Shown here piece after piece: positions 56,429-64,000 of a DNA stretch of 64,000 nucleotides (its first letter is position 1; every line of letters starts with the position of its first letter). Under the pieces are notes generated by a model. The model was not told the DNA's origin. It did not search any database and was given only the letters and a program-made list of their open reading frames with translations. The position numbers were made by a program, and so were the translations under genes. Location of the stretch: the NCBI GenBank assembly GCA_017410525.1, contig JAFQQQ010000009.1:1-64000 (forward strand). The letters run 5' to 3'. Source of the stretch: Bacilli bacterium (lineage in GTDB: Bacteria; Bacillota_I; Bacilli_A; RF39; UBA660).

Positions 56429-58040
56429 TCTTAGTTATAGTTGTTTCTTCTAACTCTAATTCTTCACTAGTTTTTTTGTTTTTGAAATAATTAACCAATA
56501 TATCTTTTTTATCTTTTAGTGTATTAGAGAAATTTCTTAACCAATCTAATTCTTTATTAATAAATAAATTATTTAAACTAATAATTAAATCATCTCTATT
56601 AATGTAATCTCCTTCTTTAACATTAACTTCTTTTAAAGTTGACATTTCTACTTCAGTCATTACTTTATTTGCTTTTGTCTTACCAAATACTTTAAGTAAA
56701 TCTAATTTAGAAACTTTCTTCTCTTTAACTAATTTTAGTGTACTACATTTTTTAAATTTGCGTTTTAATTTTTTAATAGTTTCTTCTGATATTTTATATT
56801 CTTTTCCTGTTTCTTTTGTTATATATTTCTTATCTTTTGTTTTATTATATAAATTATTTATAGCTTGACTAATATCATCACTATTTATATATTCACCGCA
56901 TGGTAATTTAATAGATTCACCAAGCATACCATTTTCTTTATACTCTCCATCTCCAGATTTAGAACTAATATATAAATTATCTTTTGATTTGCTTTCGCTT
57001 ATCTTAACGCTATTTAAAGACATAGCTTCTTTAACTATTTCATTATATATAGTTTTAAGTAAATTTTGCATATCATCCACAGCAATATTCCCGTTTTTTT
57101 CTTCAAAATTAGAAACAACTGGATCATCTATTTGAACTATATCTTCATCGGTTTTAGTTGAATCATCTTTTTTATTTTCATCCTCTGTAATATTACTTGC
57201 ATTACCTTTTCTTCTATCATATTCTGCTTTTTCCCAATGTGTCATAGACATCATAACAGCAGCAGTTTCTTCTTTCGTTAATTCAGTTATTTTTAAATAT
57301 TCTTCTACTTTTTTTAACGCTTTTCTAATTTCATCCATTCTATCAGCAATTCCATTGCTTTCTTCATAGATTGCTCTCCAATCAGCACCATTAATTACTT
57401 GTTGTTGATCATTATATTCATATTTAAAAGAATCTAATCTTAGCATAGCAGAATCAAAATTAATTTGTTGTTGTTTTAATTCAAAATTTAATCTTTTTTG
57501 TTCAGCCATTAATGATTTTCTTAAGTTACCCTTAATTTCAACCATTTCTCTTAAATCTACTCTACTATAATCTAATCCTTTACCTAGATCTTCTAAATCT
57601 TGTTTGTTGGATATTTCTTCATCTGTTACGATTTTTAATTTAGAAATTTCAACCGCTAAAGATTGTTCTTGATCTTTAAAGTTACCTTCTAATTCTTTTA
57701 ATTTAATGTTATATTCTCTTTCTAAATCTTTTCTTAACATAGAACCATAACTAGCGAAAAAATTAGAATTACTATTTTGAGCATTTCCTATATATGCTTC
57801 TATATCTCTTTCCATTTTTTCCTTAAAATCATTAAGAGCAATTTCTCTTCTTACTTTTAAGTTTTCTAATTCTAATTCTAATTCTTTTCTTTTACTTATT
57901 CTTTCTACTTTCAATTCACGAATTTTATTAGCTGTTTCATTTTTTTCGTTTTCTAACTTTACAGGTATATTTTCTATCTCTGCTTTTTTATCAAAATAAG
58001 GTTTCATTATATTTTCTAATATTTCTAAATTATTTTCCAT
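56424..58040 (-). CDS. Long coiled-coil protein of unknown function
   Basis: This 538-residue soluble protein is of unknown family. Residues ~10-230 are predicted coiled coil, rich in Lys and Glu heptads (ELELELENLKVRREIALNDFKEKMERD; LRKDLEREYNIKLKELEGNFKDQEQ). A flexible acidic middle follows. The C-terminal part carries two copies of a short motif (EYINSDDISQAINNLY and DYINRDDLIISLNNLF) that look like a repeated helical unit. There is no signal peptide. It could be structural or partner-binding, perhaps for division or cytoskeleton. AGGGGATATA precedes the ATG. Confidence 0.75.
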   Translation of the reverse strand: MENNLEILENIMKPYFDKKAEIENIPVKLENEKNETANKIRELKVERISKRKELELELENLKVRREIALNDFKEKMERDIEAYIGNAQNSNSNFFASYGSMLRKDLEREYNIKLKELEGNFKDQEQSLAVEISKLKIVTDEEISNKQDLEDLGKGLDYSRVDLREMVEIKGNLRKSLMAEQKRLNFELKQQQINFDSAMLRLDSFKYEYNDQQQVINGADWRAIYEESNGIADRMDEIRKALKKVEEYLKITELTKEETAAVMMSMTHWEKAEYDRRKGNASNITEDENKKDDSTKTDEDIVQIDDPVVSNFEEKNGNIAVDDMQNLLKTIYNEIVKEAMSLNSVKISESKSKDNLYISSKSGDGEYKENGMLGESIKLPCGEYINSDDISQAINNLYNKTKDKKYITKETGKEYKISEETIKKLKRKFKKCSTLKLVKEKKVSKLDLLKVFGKTKANKVMTEVEMSTLKEVNVKEGDYINRDDLIISLNNLFINKELDWLRNFSNTLKDKKDILVNYFKNKKTSEELELEETTITKK

Positions 58041-58082
58041 TATATCCCCTCCAAAATCACGAGTATTCTAACACTTTTTTCA

Positions 58083-58334
58083 TTATTCGTCAAATTCGTC
58101 TTCATCATCTTTAGAAAGAGCAAATTGACTTAAAACATAATCTAATTCATTATTATCTTTAACTTCTTCCACAACTATATCTTCATCAATTATTTTTTCT
58201 GTTCCTATTACTATATCTAAAGGTTTAAAATTACTAATTAAAAAAACATAACGAATGTGGTGTAGATTCATAGCATTTATCACTATATATTCCTTATCAT
58301 TACTTAATTTTACTATTTCTCCTATTTCTAACAT
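58083..58334 (-). CDS. Small acidic protein of unknown function
   Basis: This 83-residue protein begins with a small beta-rich segment (LEIGEIVKLSNDKEYIVINAMNLHHIRYVFLIS), like an SH3-type barrel, and ends in a very acidic tail (SKDDEDEFDE). I do not recognise it. GGAAGGTATAGT precedes the ATG. It lies between the coiled-coil gene and the prepilin gene in the same direction, with gaps of 42 and 15 bases, so the three may form an operon. Confidence 0.68.
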   Translation of the reverse strand: MLEIGEIVKLSNDKEYIVINAMNLHHIRYVFLISNFKPLDIVIGTEKIIDEDIVVEEVKDNNELDYVLSQFALSKDDEDEFDE

Positions 58335-58349
58335 ACTATACCTTCCATT

Positions 58350-58715
58350 CTAACTTTCTTTATATTGACAATTTAATGATTTGTCACTTTGTACTGTGTA
58401 TATCAACTTATCGTTTTCTACACTCTTGTTTGTTTTTGGATTTTTTGTTTCATATTTGACTATTCCGTATGCCATTAATTCATTTATTTCAACCTCTATT
58501 TTATTATTTGGAATAATCATATTTTTAAAATCTTCTTCATTATTTTTTATATAAGTATCTCCTGCTAAGCATAAGTTTTCGACCATGCTATCATATTTTC
58601 TTTCTTCATCTTTTTTAGATAAATTAAGTAGACTAGGAAAACTTACCATGAATATAGCTGCAACAACTAAAACAATTGCGACTAATTCTATGAGTGTAAA
58701 ACCTTTATTATTCAT
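58350..58715 (-). CDS. Type IV prepilin-like protein
   Basis: This 121-residue protein has the class III signal GFTLIELVAIVLVVAAIFMVSFPS: short basic leader, cleavage after Gly, methylatable Phe, Glu5 and a long hydrophobic helix. Residues after ~40 form a soluble head with two Cys (CLAG and NCQY) that could pair. No prepilin peptidase, ATPase or other pilin lies in the window, so it is an orphan minor pilin or a pseudopilin of a com-type system elsewhere. GGTGATTATGT precedes the ATG. Confidence 0.85.
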   Translation of the reverse strand: MNNKGFTLIELVAIVLVVAAIFMVSFPSLLNLSKKDEERKYDSMVENLCLAGDTYIKNNEEDFKNMIIPNNKIEVEINELMAYGIVKYETKNPKTNKSVENDKLIYTVQSDKSLNCQYKES

Positions 58716-58787
58716 ACATAATCACCTATCATATAAAGTTTATCATAATTTACAGTTTTATTCAATAATATAATTTATATAAATAAA

Positions 58788-58812
58788 AAAAAGCTTAAAA
58801 ATTTAAGCTCTT
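58788..58812 (-). terminator. Terminator of efp
   Basis: An AAGCTTAAA/TTTAAGCTC-type stem overlaps the stop codon and is followed by eight T residues on the minus strand. Confidence 0.8.
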
Positions 58813-59360
58813 GAAGCGTATTTACCGTCTGCAGTATATACAGATATAACTTCATCATTTTCAATAAATAAAGGAACTCTAACAACTAATCCAGTTTCTA
58901 ATTCTGCATCTTTAGTTGCATTGTTAGTAGTATTTCCTTTAACAGCAGGTTCTGTTTTGACAACTTTTAAATCTACTTGTGCTGGTAAAATTATACCTAA
59001 TAATTCTCCTTCATAGAAAGAAATTAAAACATCTAATCCTTCTTTTAAATAATTAACATTATCACCTAATTGTTCTTTAGTTAAATCTATTTGTTCATAT
59101 GTTTCCATATTCATGAAATTATAAGAATCTCCATTTGCATATAAAAATTGCATTCCTACTTTTTCAACGATAGCTTTTTCTAATTTAACGCCTGAGTTAA
59201 ATCTTTTTTCAACTATAGAACCTGTACGAAGATTTTTTAATTTAACTTGAACGAATGCTGCTCCTTTACCTGGTTTAACATGAGAAAATTCAAGTACTGT
59301 ATATATATTATCTTCAAAAAGGATTGTCATACCATTTTTAATATCATTAACGTTAAACAT
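58803..59360 (-). CDS. efp: Elongation factor P
   Basis: This 185-residue EF-P has three beta-barrel domains. The tip loop HVKPGKGAAFVQVKLKNL holds the lysine that is modified in many bacteria. The C-terminal domain ends in GLVVRVPLFIENDEVISVYTADGKYASRA. It relieves ribosome stalling at polyproline. GGGGAGGAGG precedes the ATG. It is 33 bases downstream of rpmG and probably co-transcribed with it. Confidence 0.98.
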   Translation of the reverse strand: MFNVNDIKNGMTILFEDNIYTVLEFSHVKPGKGAAFVQVKLKNLRTGSIVEKRFNSGVKLEKAIVEKVGMQFLYANGDSYNFMNMETYEQIDLTKEQLGDNVNYLKEGLDVLISFYEGELLGIILPAQVDLKVVKTEPAVKGNTTNNATKDAELETGLVVRVPLFIENDEVISVYTADGKYASRA

Positions 59361-59393
59361 TATATTCCTCCTCCCCTTACTAAAGTCTTAATA

Positions 59394-59561
59394 CTATTTA
59401 GATTCTTTATGAAGAGTATTCTTTTTACATTTTGGACAGAATTTATTTAATTCTAAACGATCTGTAGTATTCTTTTTATTTTTTTCTGTACGATAGTTTT
59501 CTTCTTTACATTCAGTGCATTTTAGAGTTATTCTTTGTCTAGCTTCTCCTTTTTTTGCCAT
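59394..59561 (-). CDS. rpmG: Ribosomal protein L33 (zinc-ribbon type)
   Basis: This 55-residue L33 begins [18 protein letters not shown], continues [20 protein letters not shown] and ends [14 protein letters not shown]. Two CxxC pairs (CTEC, CPKC) make it the zinc-binding (C+) form; the C- form, used under zinc starvation, lacks them. AAAGGAGGAGAAACT precedes the ATG. Confidence 0.97.
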   Translation of the reverse strand: MAKKGEARQRITLKCTECKEENYRTEKNKKNTTDRLELNKFCPKCKKNTLHKESK

Positions 59562-59604
59562 AGTTTCTCCTCCTTTTTTTAATGTTCCAATATATTATAG
59601 CAAA

Positions 59605-61674
59605 TTATCTATAAATTTCAAAGTATTTTTTGCTAACTTTTTGAGTTATTCGAGTATTTACACGACTCATGTTCGAATATGATGTGTCTTCTGGAGCGAC
59701 ATCAGGTGAAATTACGGTAAAAACCACTTCAGGATTGTCATATGGAGCATAAGCGGCAAAAGTTGATGTAGTAGTTGCCGTGTCTATTATTCCATCACCA
59801 TCTGTGTCTAAAAAGCTTTGAGCAGTACCAGTCTTTCCTGCAGGTTTATGACTATAGTCAATATATCCATATCCTGTTCCACCTGGAGAGGTTACTAGTT
59901 TGAAACCTTCTTTTACTCTTTGTAAATATTTATCTTCAGTTTTAACTTTGTTTAATTCTTTTACTTCTGTTTCATAAATTAAATTTGTCAAAGATTCTTC
60001 CTTTGAATCAAACACAGCTTTAAGTAAATATGGTCTTAATCTTACACCGTTATTAGCAATTGTTGACATATATTGTGATAATTGAATTGGGGTATATGTA
60101 TCATATTGACCTATTGAGAAATCTAAAAGCAATCCTGATAATCTATTACTTCCTTCGTATCCTAATGATTCATTTGGTAAATCTATACCAGTTTTTACTC
60201 CCAATCCAAATTCAGCGAATGTATCCCTATAAATATCGAATGCAGATTCATCTATCTTTAATGGCTTATTATAACTATATTTACCTTTTCCTACTTTTAT
60301 AGCTGTATAGAATTGATAAACATTTGATGAATATTTTAAAGCAGATAAATCATCTATATAGCCATAGTTTCTAAAAGAACATTTTATAGGAGTAGCAGCT
60401 ATTTTTATACACTCATCTTTTCTAACTTCACCCATTTGTAAAGCACCCGTATTATAACCTACAATATGAGATGCGCCTTTTACAATTGAACCAGGTGTTA
60501 CAGAACCTGTTATTACTCCTGGGCTATAATCATAAATAACATATTTACCATCTTTTTCAACTATTTGTTTTCCTGCCAAGGCAAGTATTTCTCCTGTATT
60601 TGGATCATTTATAATTACATATGATTTATCAAAATACTGGGTGTTTTTTTCTTTTTTTGCAGCAATTAATTCTTCTTCTAATATTTGTTCTACTGCTTGT
60701 TGTAATTTTATATCTATAGTAAGCACTATGTCATTACCGCGATTTCCTTTTGTAATTTCCGTTAAACTACCATCACTATTTACTTGATAAGTTGCCTTTG
60801 TACCTTTTAAATAATCTTCATATTGATATTCTATATAACTTGTTCCTACTCTATCAGTTAAGGCATAACCTAGATCTAAATAATACTCTTTTAAATTATA
60901 TGGAATACCACTACTACTAGACGATACACTACCTAAAATTGTTTTAAATGTATTTCCATAAGGATAATACCTTTCCCAATCAAGTTTTACATTAACACCT
61001 GTTAATATATTTATATTTTCTGCTATTTTAGCATATTCCTCATCTGTCACATCATCTTTTTTTATAACTTTTTCTGTATAGTAATAACCCTTATTCATAA
61101 GATTATAAATATAACAAGCTTCTTTATCTATATCTCCATAAGCCTCTATATCTTTTTCAGTTACTCTTTCTAGCTTTAAAGCATCTATATCATCTAAAGT
61201 TAACTTTCTATTTTTATAATCTTCCCATTCTTTATCTTTAATTCTTTTATTAGCTTCTTCCTTGTTATTTAATATCCAAAATCTCTTTAACATGTTTTCT
61301 GTTAATTTTTTATAATTTACATCTATATATTCAGCTACCTTGTAAGCAGTTTCTACTTCTTGTTTGGTTGTTATTTTATTTGGTTTCTTATAATAAATAG
61401 TTTTTACAGAAGTATTATCTACTATAATATTTCCGTTCCTATCATATATTCTTCCTCTTGGAGTAGAATCTCCTTCTATAATATTTACAGTAAGTGTATT
61501 AAGTTTAGCACTATAATACTTGTTTCTTATTATTTGTACATAGAAAAGTGTTGATAATAGTAGTGCCATTATTATAATTATTATGATTACTAAGATTTTA
61601 TATCTTTTTTCAATTGTTTCTTCTATATTTACTCTTTTTTTATAATACTTATATTTGTTTATCTTTTTCTTCAT
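59605..61674 (-). CDS. Class B penicillin-binding protein (PBP2/SpoVD-like)
   Basis: This 689-residue transpeptidase has a cytoplasmic basic head, one membrane anchor (about residues 29-50), a dimerisation region (GRIYDRNGNIIVDN), then the transpeptidase with Ser-active SIVK (in TPGSIVKGASH), SSN, and KTG (HKPAGKTGTAQS). No PASTA domains are present. It cross-links peptidoglycan and could partner RodA in elongation with MreC/MreD. The start has no good ribosome site. A 22-codon leader ORF with a strong site ends inside it, so it is probably translationally coupled. Confidence 0.95.
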   Translation of the reverse strand: MKKKINKYKYYKKRVNIEETIEKRYKILVIIIIIIMALLLSTLFYVQIIRNKYYSAKLNTLTVNIIEGDSTPRGRIYDRNGNIIVDNTSVKTIYYKKPNKITTKQEVETAYKVAEYIDVNYKKLTENMLKRFWILNNKEEANKRIKDKEWEDYKNRKLTLDDIDALKLERVTEKDIEAYGDIDKEACYIYNLMNKGYYYTEKVIKKDDVTDEEYAKIAENINILTGVNVKLDWERYYPYGNTFKTILGSVSSSSSGIPYNLKEYYLDLGYALTDRVGTSYIEYQYEDYLKGTKATYQVNSDGSLTEITKGNRGNDIVLTIDIKLQQAVEQILEEELIAAKKEKNTQYFDKSYVIINDPNTGEILALAGKQIVEKDGKYVIYDYSPGVITGSVTPGSIVKGASHIVGYNTGALQMGEVRKDECIKIAATPIKCSFRNYGYIDDLSALKYSSNVYQFYTAIKVGKGKYSYNKPLKIDESAFDIYRDTFAEFGLGVKTGIDLPNESLGYEGSNRLSGLLLDFSIGQYDTYTPIQLSQYMSTIANNGVRLRPYLLKAVFDSKEESLTNLIYETEVKELNKVKTEDKYLQRVKEGFKLVTSPGGTGYGYIDYSHKPAGKTGTAQSFLDTDGDGIIDTATTTSTFAAYAPYDNPEVVFTVISPDVAPEDTSYSNMSRVNTRITQKVSKKYFEIYR

Positions 61675-61717
61675 TTATTTTTTTTATTTGAAAAAAGACT
61701 TTATTTATTATAATCAT
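61649..61717 (-). CDS. Possible 22-residue leader peptide of the PBP gene
   Basis: After AGGTGATTCTA there is an ATG opening a short frame, MIIINKVFFQIKKINEEKDKQI, whose stop lies 26 bases inside the PBP gene in another frame. It carries the ribosome site that the PBP start itself lacks. Confidence 0.45.
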   Translation of the reverse strand: MIIINKVFFQIKKINEEKDKQI

Positions 61718-61784
61718 TAGAATCACCTACTATTTATTTTATTCATTATTATTTTATTTAATCATATATTATAATGGTGAATAT

Positions 61785-62045
61785 ATGAAAGGTTTAATCA
61801 AAAATTATATTGATAAATTAACTACACAAACTTTAAGTGAGTTTGCAGTTAAGAATGATATTAAATTAAGTACTAACGAGCTAGAATATTTACTTAATTT
61901 AGCAAAGAATAACTTTGATGATATCTTAGTTAATGAAGATAAATATTTAGGTTTAGTAGAGAAAAATATCAATCCTACTGCATTTATAAAAGTTAAAGAA
62001 TTATATTTATACTATAGAAATAGATATAAAGGATATTTATTTTAG
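61785..62045 (+). CDS. DUF2624 (YqfT-like) protein
   Basis: This 86-residue helical protein (KNYIDKLTTQTLSEFAVKNDIKLSTNELEYLLNLAKNNFDDIL) matches the small DUF2624 family. In Bacillus subtilis the family member yqfT lies beside yqfS, the nfo counterpart. Here it converges on nfo with an end overlap of 9 bases, so gene neighbourhood supports the call although orientation differs. Its role is unknown. The ribosome site, TGGTGAATAT before the ATG, is modest. Confidence 0.8.
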   Translation: MKGLIKNYIDKLTTQTLSEFAVKNDIKLSTNELEYLLNLAKNNFDDILVNEDKYLGLVEKNINPTAFIKVKELYLYYRNRYKGYLF

Positions 62046-62909
62046 AATATCCTCTATTAAATTATTATTAAAACTTTTATTTTTTATCATTTCTATTTCC
62101 TCTTTATATGGAGGATTTTGTTCTACATAAGGAGTTTCTAATATTTTAGGAATTCCTTTTAATTTATCGTGATAAATAATTTTAATTAAATTATCAAAAC
62201 CAATACTACCTATACCTATATTATCATGTCTATCTTTATGAGCACCCATTATATTTTTAGAATCATTTATATGCACAACCCTTAAATAATTTAGACCTAT
62301 TACTTTATCAAATTCTTCTAATATACTATCAAAATCACTTAAATCATACCCTGCATCATTTAAGTGGCACGTATCCATACAAACGCCTATTTTATCCTTA
62401 TATTTAACTCCATCTATAATAGTTTTTATTTCTTCAAAAGACTTACCTACTTCACTACCTTTACCTGCCATAGTTTCTAGACAGATTGTTACTTTAGTGT
62501 TTTCAGTTAAAGATACATTTAAAGAGTCTATTATATTTTGTATTCCTACACCAACACCAAGACCTACATGACTACCAGGATGAAGCACTAATTTATCTAC
62601 ACCTAAGCTTTCTACTCTACTTATTTCTTCTTTAAGAAATCTTACATTAAAATCAAAATTATTAGAGTTAGCAAGATTTATAATATATGGAGCATGAACT
62701 ACTACATTTTTTATATCTATATTATTTTTAAGCATAAGTTCTTTTGCTTTATTAGTCAATTCTTCATTTATTGGTATTCTAGCTGTATTTTGTGGAGCAC
62801 CTGTATAAAACATAAATGTATTGGCATCATATTTTAGCGTCTCTTCAACACTACCTAACATTTGTGTATCTTTTTTAAATGATACGTGTGAACCTATTAT
62901 TAATTCCAT
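62037..62909 (-). CDS. nfo: Endonuclease IV
   Basis: This 290-residue AP endonuclease has a TIM-barrel with the trinuclear zinc ligands in GSHVSF, HAPY, HPGSHVG, ETMAGKG, GVCMDTCHLNDAGYD, HINDSKNIMGAHKDRHDNIGIG and ILETPY, all in family order. It nicks abasic sites during base-excision repair. The start at 62909 has GGTGATAAAA upstream. It may be first in its own transcript, and converges on the DUF2624 gene. Confidence 0.98.
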   Translation of the reverse strand: MELIIGSHVSFKKDTQMLGSVEETLKYDANTFMFYTGAPQNTARIPINEELTNKAKELMLKNNIDIKNVVVHAPYIINLANSNNFDFNVRFLKEEISRVESLGVDKLVLHPGSHVGLGVGVGIQNIIDSLNVSLTENTKVTICLETMAGKGSEVGKSFEEIKTIIDGVKYKDKIGVCMDTCHLNDAGYDLSDFDSILEEFDKVIGLNYLRVVHINDSKNIMGAHKDRHDNIGIGSIGFDNLIKIIYHDKLKGIPKILETPYVEQNPPYKEEIEMIKNKSFNNNLIEDILK

Positions 62910-62932
62910 TTTTATCACCATATAAATTATAA

Positions 62933-62962
62933 CAAAAAAACATATCTTTTTAAATATGTTTT
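62933..62962 (-). terminator. Intrinsic terminator
   Basis: An AAAACATAT/ATATGTTTTT stem abuts the stop of the gene at 62962 and is followed by T residues on the minus strand. Confidence 0.75.
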
Positions 62963-63261
62963 TATCTTTTTTCTAATGTATCACTCATCTTATTTATAAA
63001 TTGTGCACTTATATCTTGAAGTGTATTTAAATAGGCAAACAAAGCATGAAGGAACTCGTCTTCAGTTATATTTTTTCTATTTATATTAAGCATCTCTTTA
63101 TTAAGCATCATATTAGGCATAACACCAAACTTAGTACATATTTTAGAATAATTAGAAATAAGTTCTTCTAATTCATCTATTATTTCTTTTCTTTTTGTTT
63201 CTTTTGGCAAAAGTTTGTAATATTCAATTAAACCACTAAAGGCTTCTTTTTGTACTTCCAT
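62962..63261 (-). CDS. Small helical protein of unknown function
   Basis: This 99-residue soluble helical protein (EAFSGLIEYYKLLPKETKRKEIIDELEELISNYSKIC, then DEFLHALFAYLNTLQDISAQFINKM) is not a family I recognise. Its start meets the stop of the upstream gene at one shared base, so the two are translationally coupled and probably act together. There is no membrane segment or catalytic motif. Confidence 0.75.
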   Translation of the reverse strand: MEVQKEAFSGLIEYYKLLPKETKRKEIIDELEELISNYSKICTKFGVMPNMMLNKEMLNINRKNITEDEFLHALFAYLNTLQDISAQFINKMSDTLEKR

Positions 63262-63626
63262 TAAGCAACCTTTCTCATAACTTTTTCTTCTATATATTCT
63301 TCTTTTTGTAGTTCACTAATTATACCTATTATACGAGTGGTAGCTAATTTCATATTACATATTTTCTTATACTTTTCTTTAAATGCATAATAACTATTTT
63401 TATTTTTTTCTTCTATACCAGATTTCTTATTTTTAACTTGTTCTAACCTTTTCTTTTCATTTAACCCTGTAATTCTACTTAATTGATCATCTAAATATTT
63501 TAATTCTGATTTTAAAGCATTTAACTCTTCACTAGAAGGATTACTACTATTTAAAAGTATTGCATATTCATTGTATTTTTGTTCTCTTTGTTTTTGTAAT
63601 TGTTTTTTGTCAATACCAATTATCAT
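63261..63626 (-). CDS. Basic coiled-coil protein of unknown function
   Basis: This 121-residue, Lys-rich helical protein (KKQLQKQREQKYNEYAILL ... SEELNALKSELKYLDDQLSRI ... EKKRLEQVKNKKSGIEEKNKN) is likely a coiled coil. I do not recognise the family. The start at 63626 follows AGGAGGATATAT; a frame extending further upstream would include the ribosome site and has none of its own. It lies 54 bases after pcrA and is coupled to the next small gene. Confidence 0.75.
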   Translation of the reverse strand: MIIGIDKKQLQKQREQKYNEYAILLNSSNPSSEELNALKSELKYLDDQLSRITGLNEKKRLEQVKNKKSGIEEKNKNSYYAFKEKYKKICNMKLATTRIIGIISELQKEEYIEEKVMRKVA

Positions 63627-63680
63627 ATATATCCTCCTACCTTTAATAATTATATAAAAAAAGAAGAACTTAGTCAATCA

Positions 63681-64000
63681 CTAGTCTTCTATTTTTTTCA
63701 AACTTTTATGACCTTTCATGATTTTAATAATGCCGTGTGGATGAGCAAAAGCAATTGTAAGTATTGAGGGCTCTACTGTTATAATTACACCTTCTCCATA
63801 CTTGTCATGGATTACTTTTTCACCAGGAGTATATTCTTCATATTTATTAATATTAGAACTTTTAAATATTTTATTATAATTACTATTTAAATTTTGTTTT
63901 ATTTCTTCTTTATCTAAATACTCACTATCTATTTCACCTATAAATCTACTAGGCGGATTATAACTATCTTGTCCATATAAAAGTCTTCTTTTTGTATTTA
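63681..64000 (-). CDS. pcrA: ATP-dependent helicase PcrA/UvrD, 3' end only
   Basis: The frame runs off the window edge. The 106 visible codons read TKRRLLYGQ, PPSRFIGEID, and the C-terminal Tudor-like domain YTPGEKVIHDKYGEGVIITVE, ILTIAFAHPHGIIKIMKGHKSLKKIE. This matches the end of PcrA-type helicases, where this domain contacts RNA polymerase. The helicase motifs lie beyond position 64000. Confidence 0.9.
   Translation of the reverse strand, partial: NTKRRLLYGQDSYNPPSRFIGEIDSEYLDKEEIKQNLNSNYNKIFKSSNINKYEEYTPGEKVIHDKYGEGVIITVEPSILTIAFAHPHGIIKIMKGHKSLKKIED

Overview
The window is AT-rich, tightly packed chromosome from a low-GC member of the Bacillota. The evidence is PolC-type DNA polymerase III, an HrcA/CIRCE heat-shock operon, RadC-MreC-MreD, Veg/YabG and HU. 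Nearly all genes lie on the minus strand; the plus-strand exceptions are a YjcZ-like mini-protein, tRNA-Cys, a UPF0316 protein with a tiny downstream ORF, one small RNA, clpP and a DUF2624 protein. TGA ends real genes (yabG, and the gene before dnaK), so the code is standard and this is not a mycoplasma. The tmRNA tag, however, appears to end LAFA, close to the AFA ends of mycoplasma tags. A small-genome gut-type lineage (RF39-like Bacilli or a similar group) fits, but I cannot place it more precisely. Many genes share a Shine-Dalgarno site of the form AGGTGATn-ATG rather than the usual AGGAGG.

Layout. 1-8 kb: a TPR-like protein, a YjcZ-like mini-protein, tRNA-Gly, a heterodimeric ABC exporter, tRNA-Cys, two membrane proteins and an HD hydrolase. 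8-12 kb: tmRNA, veg, yabG, a UPF0316 protein, and recA with a near-consensus promoter and a candidate LexA box. 12-17 kb: mreD, mreC, radC, a SPOR-domain protein in the position SpoIIB holds in Bacillus, and ftsK. 17-24 kb: a collapsed copy of a DUF1016 cassette, a Na/Ca exchanger, eno, murD, a lipoprotein, a CDF transporter and a PHP phosphatase. 24-30 kb: a YunG-Ada fusion, two EamA transporters, a NUDIX hydrolase, a surface protein, and a 511-residue protein with two HEPN-type RxxxxH motifs, encoded beside a small RNA.

30-50 kb: recG, a second structured small RNA, hemW, a double SpoIIID-like regulator, lepA, cca, hup, and then hrcA-grpE-orf-dnaK-pepF-dnaJ behind a promoter flanked by two CIRCE operators. 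These are followed by a HerA-like ATPase, gap, a TGS/uridine-kinase protein and clpP. 50-64 kb: an intact DUF1016 nuclease cassette, polC, a coiled-coil protein, an orphan prepilin, efp, rpmG, a class B PBP with an overlapping leader ORF, a DUF2624 protein with nfo, two small proteins and the 3' end of pcrA.

Most of the window is core housekeeping: DNA replication and repair, envelope growth, protein quality control and glycolysis. The points most worth following up are the HEPN protein/small-RNA pair, the scattered sporulation-family genes, the two unequal DUF1016 cassettes, the metallothionein-like head on GrpE, and the two unidentified promoter-driven small RNAs.
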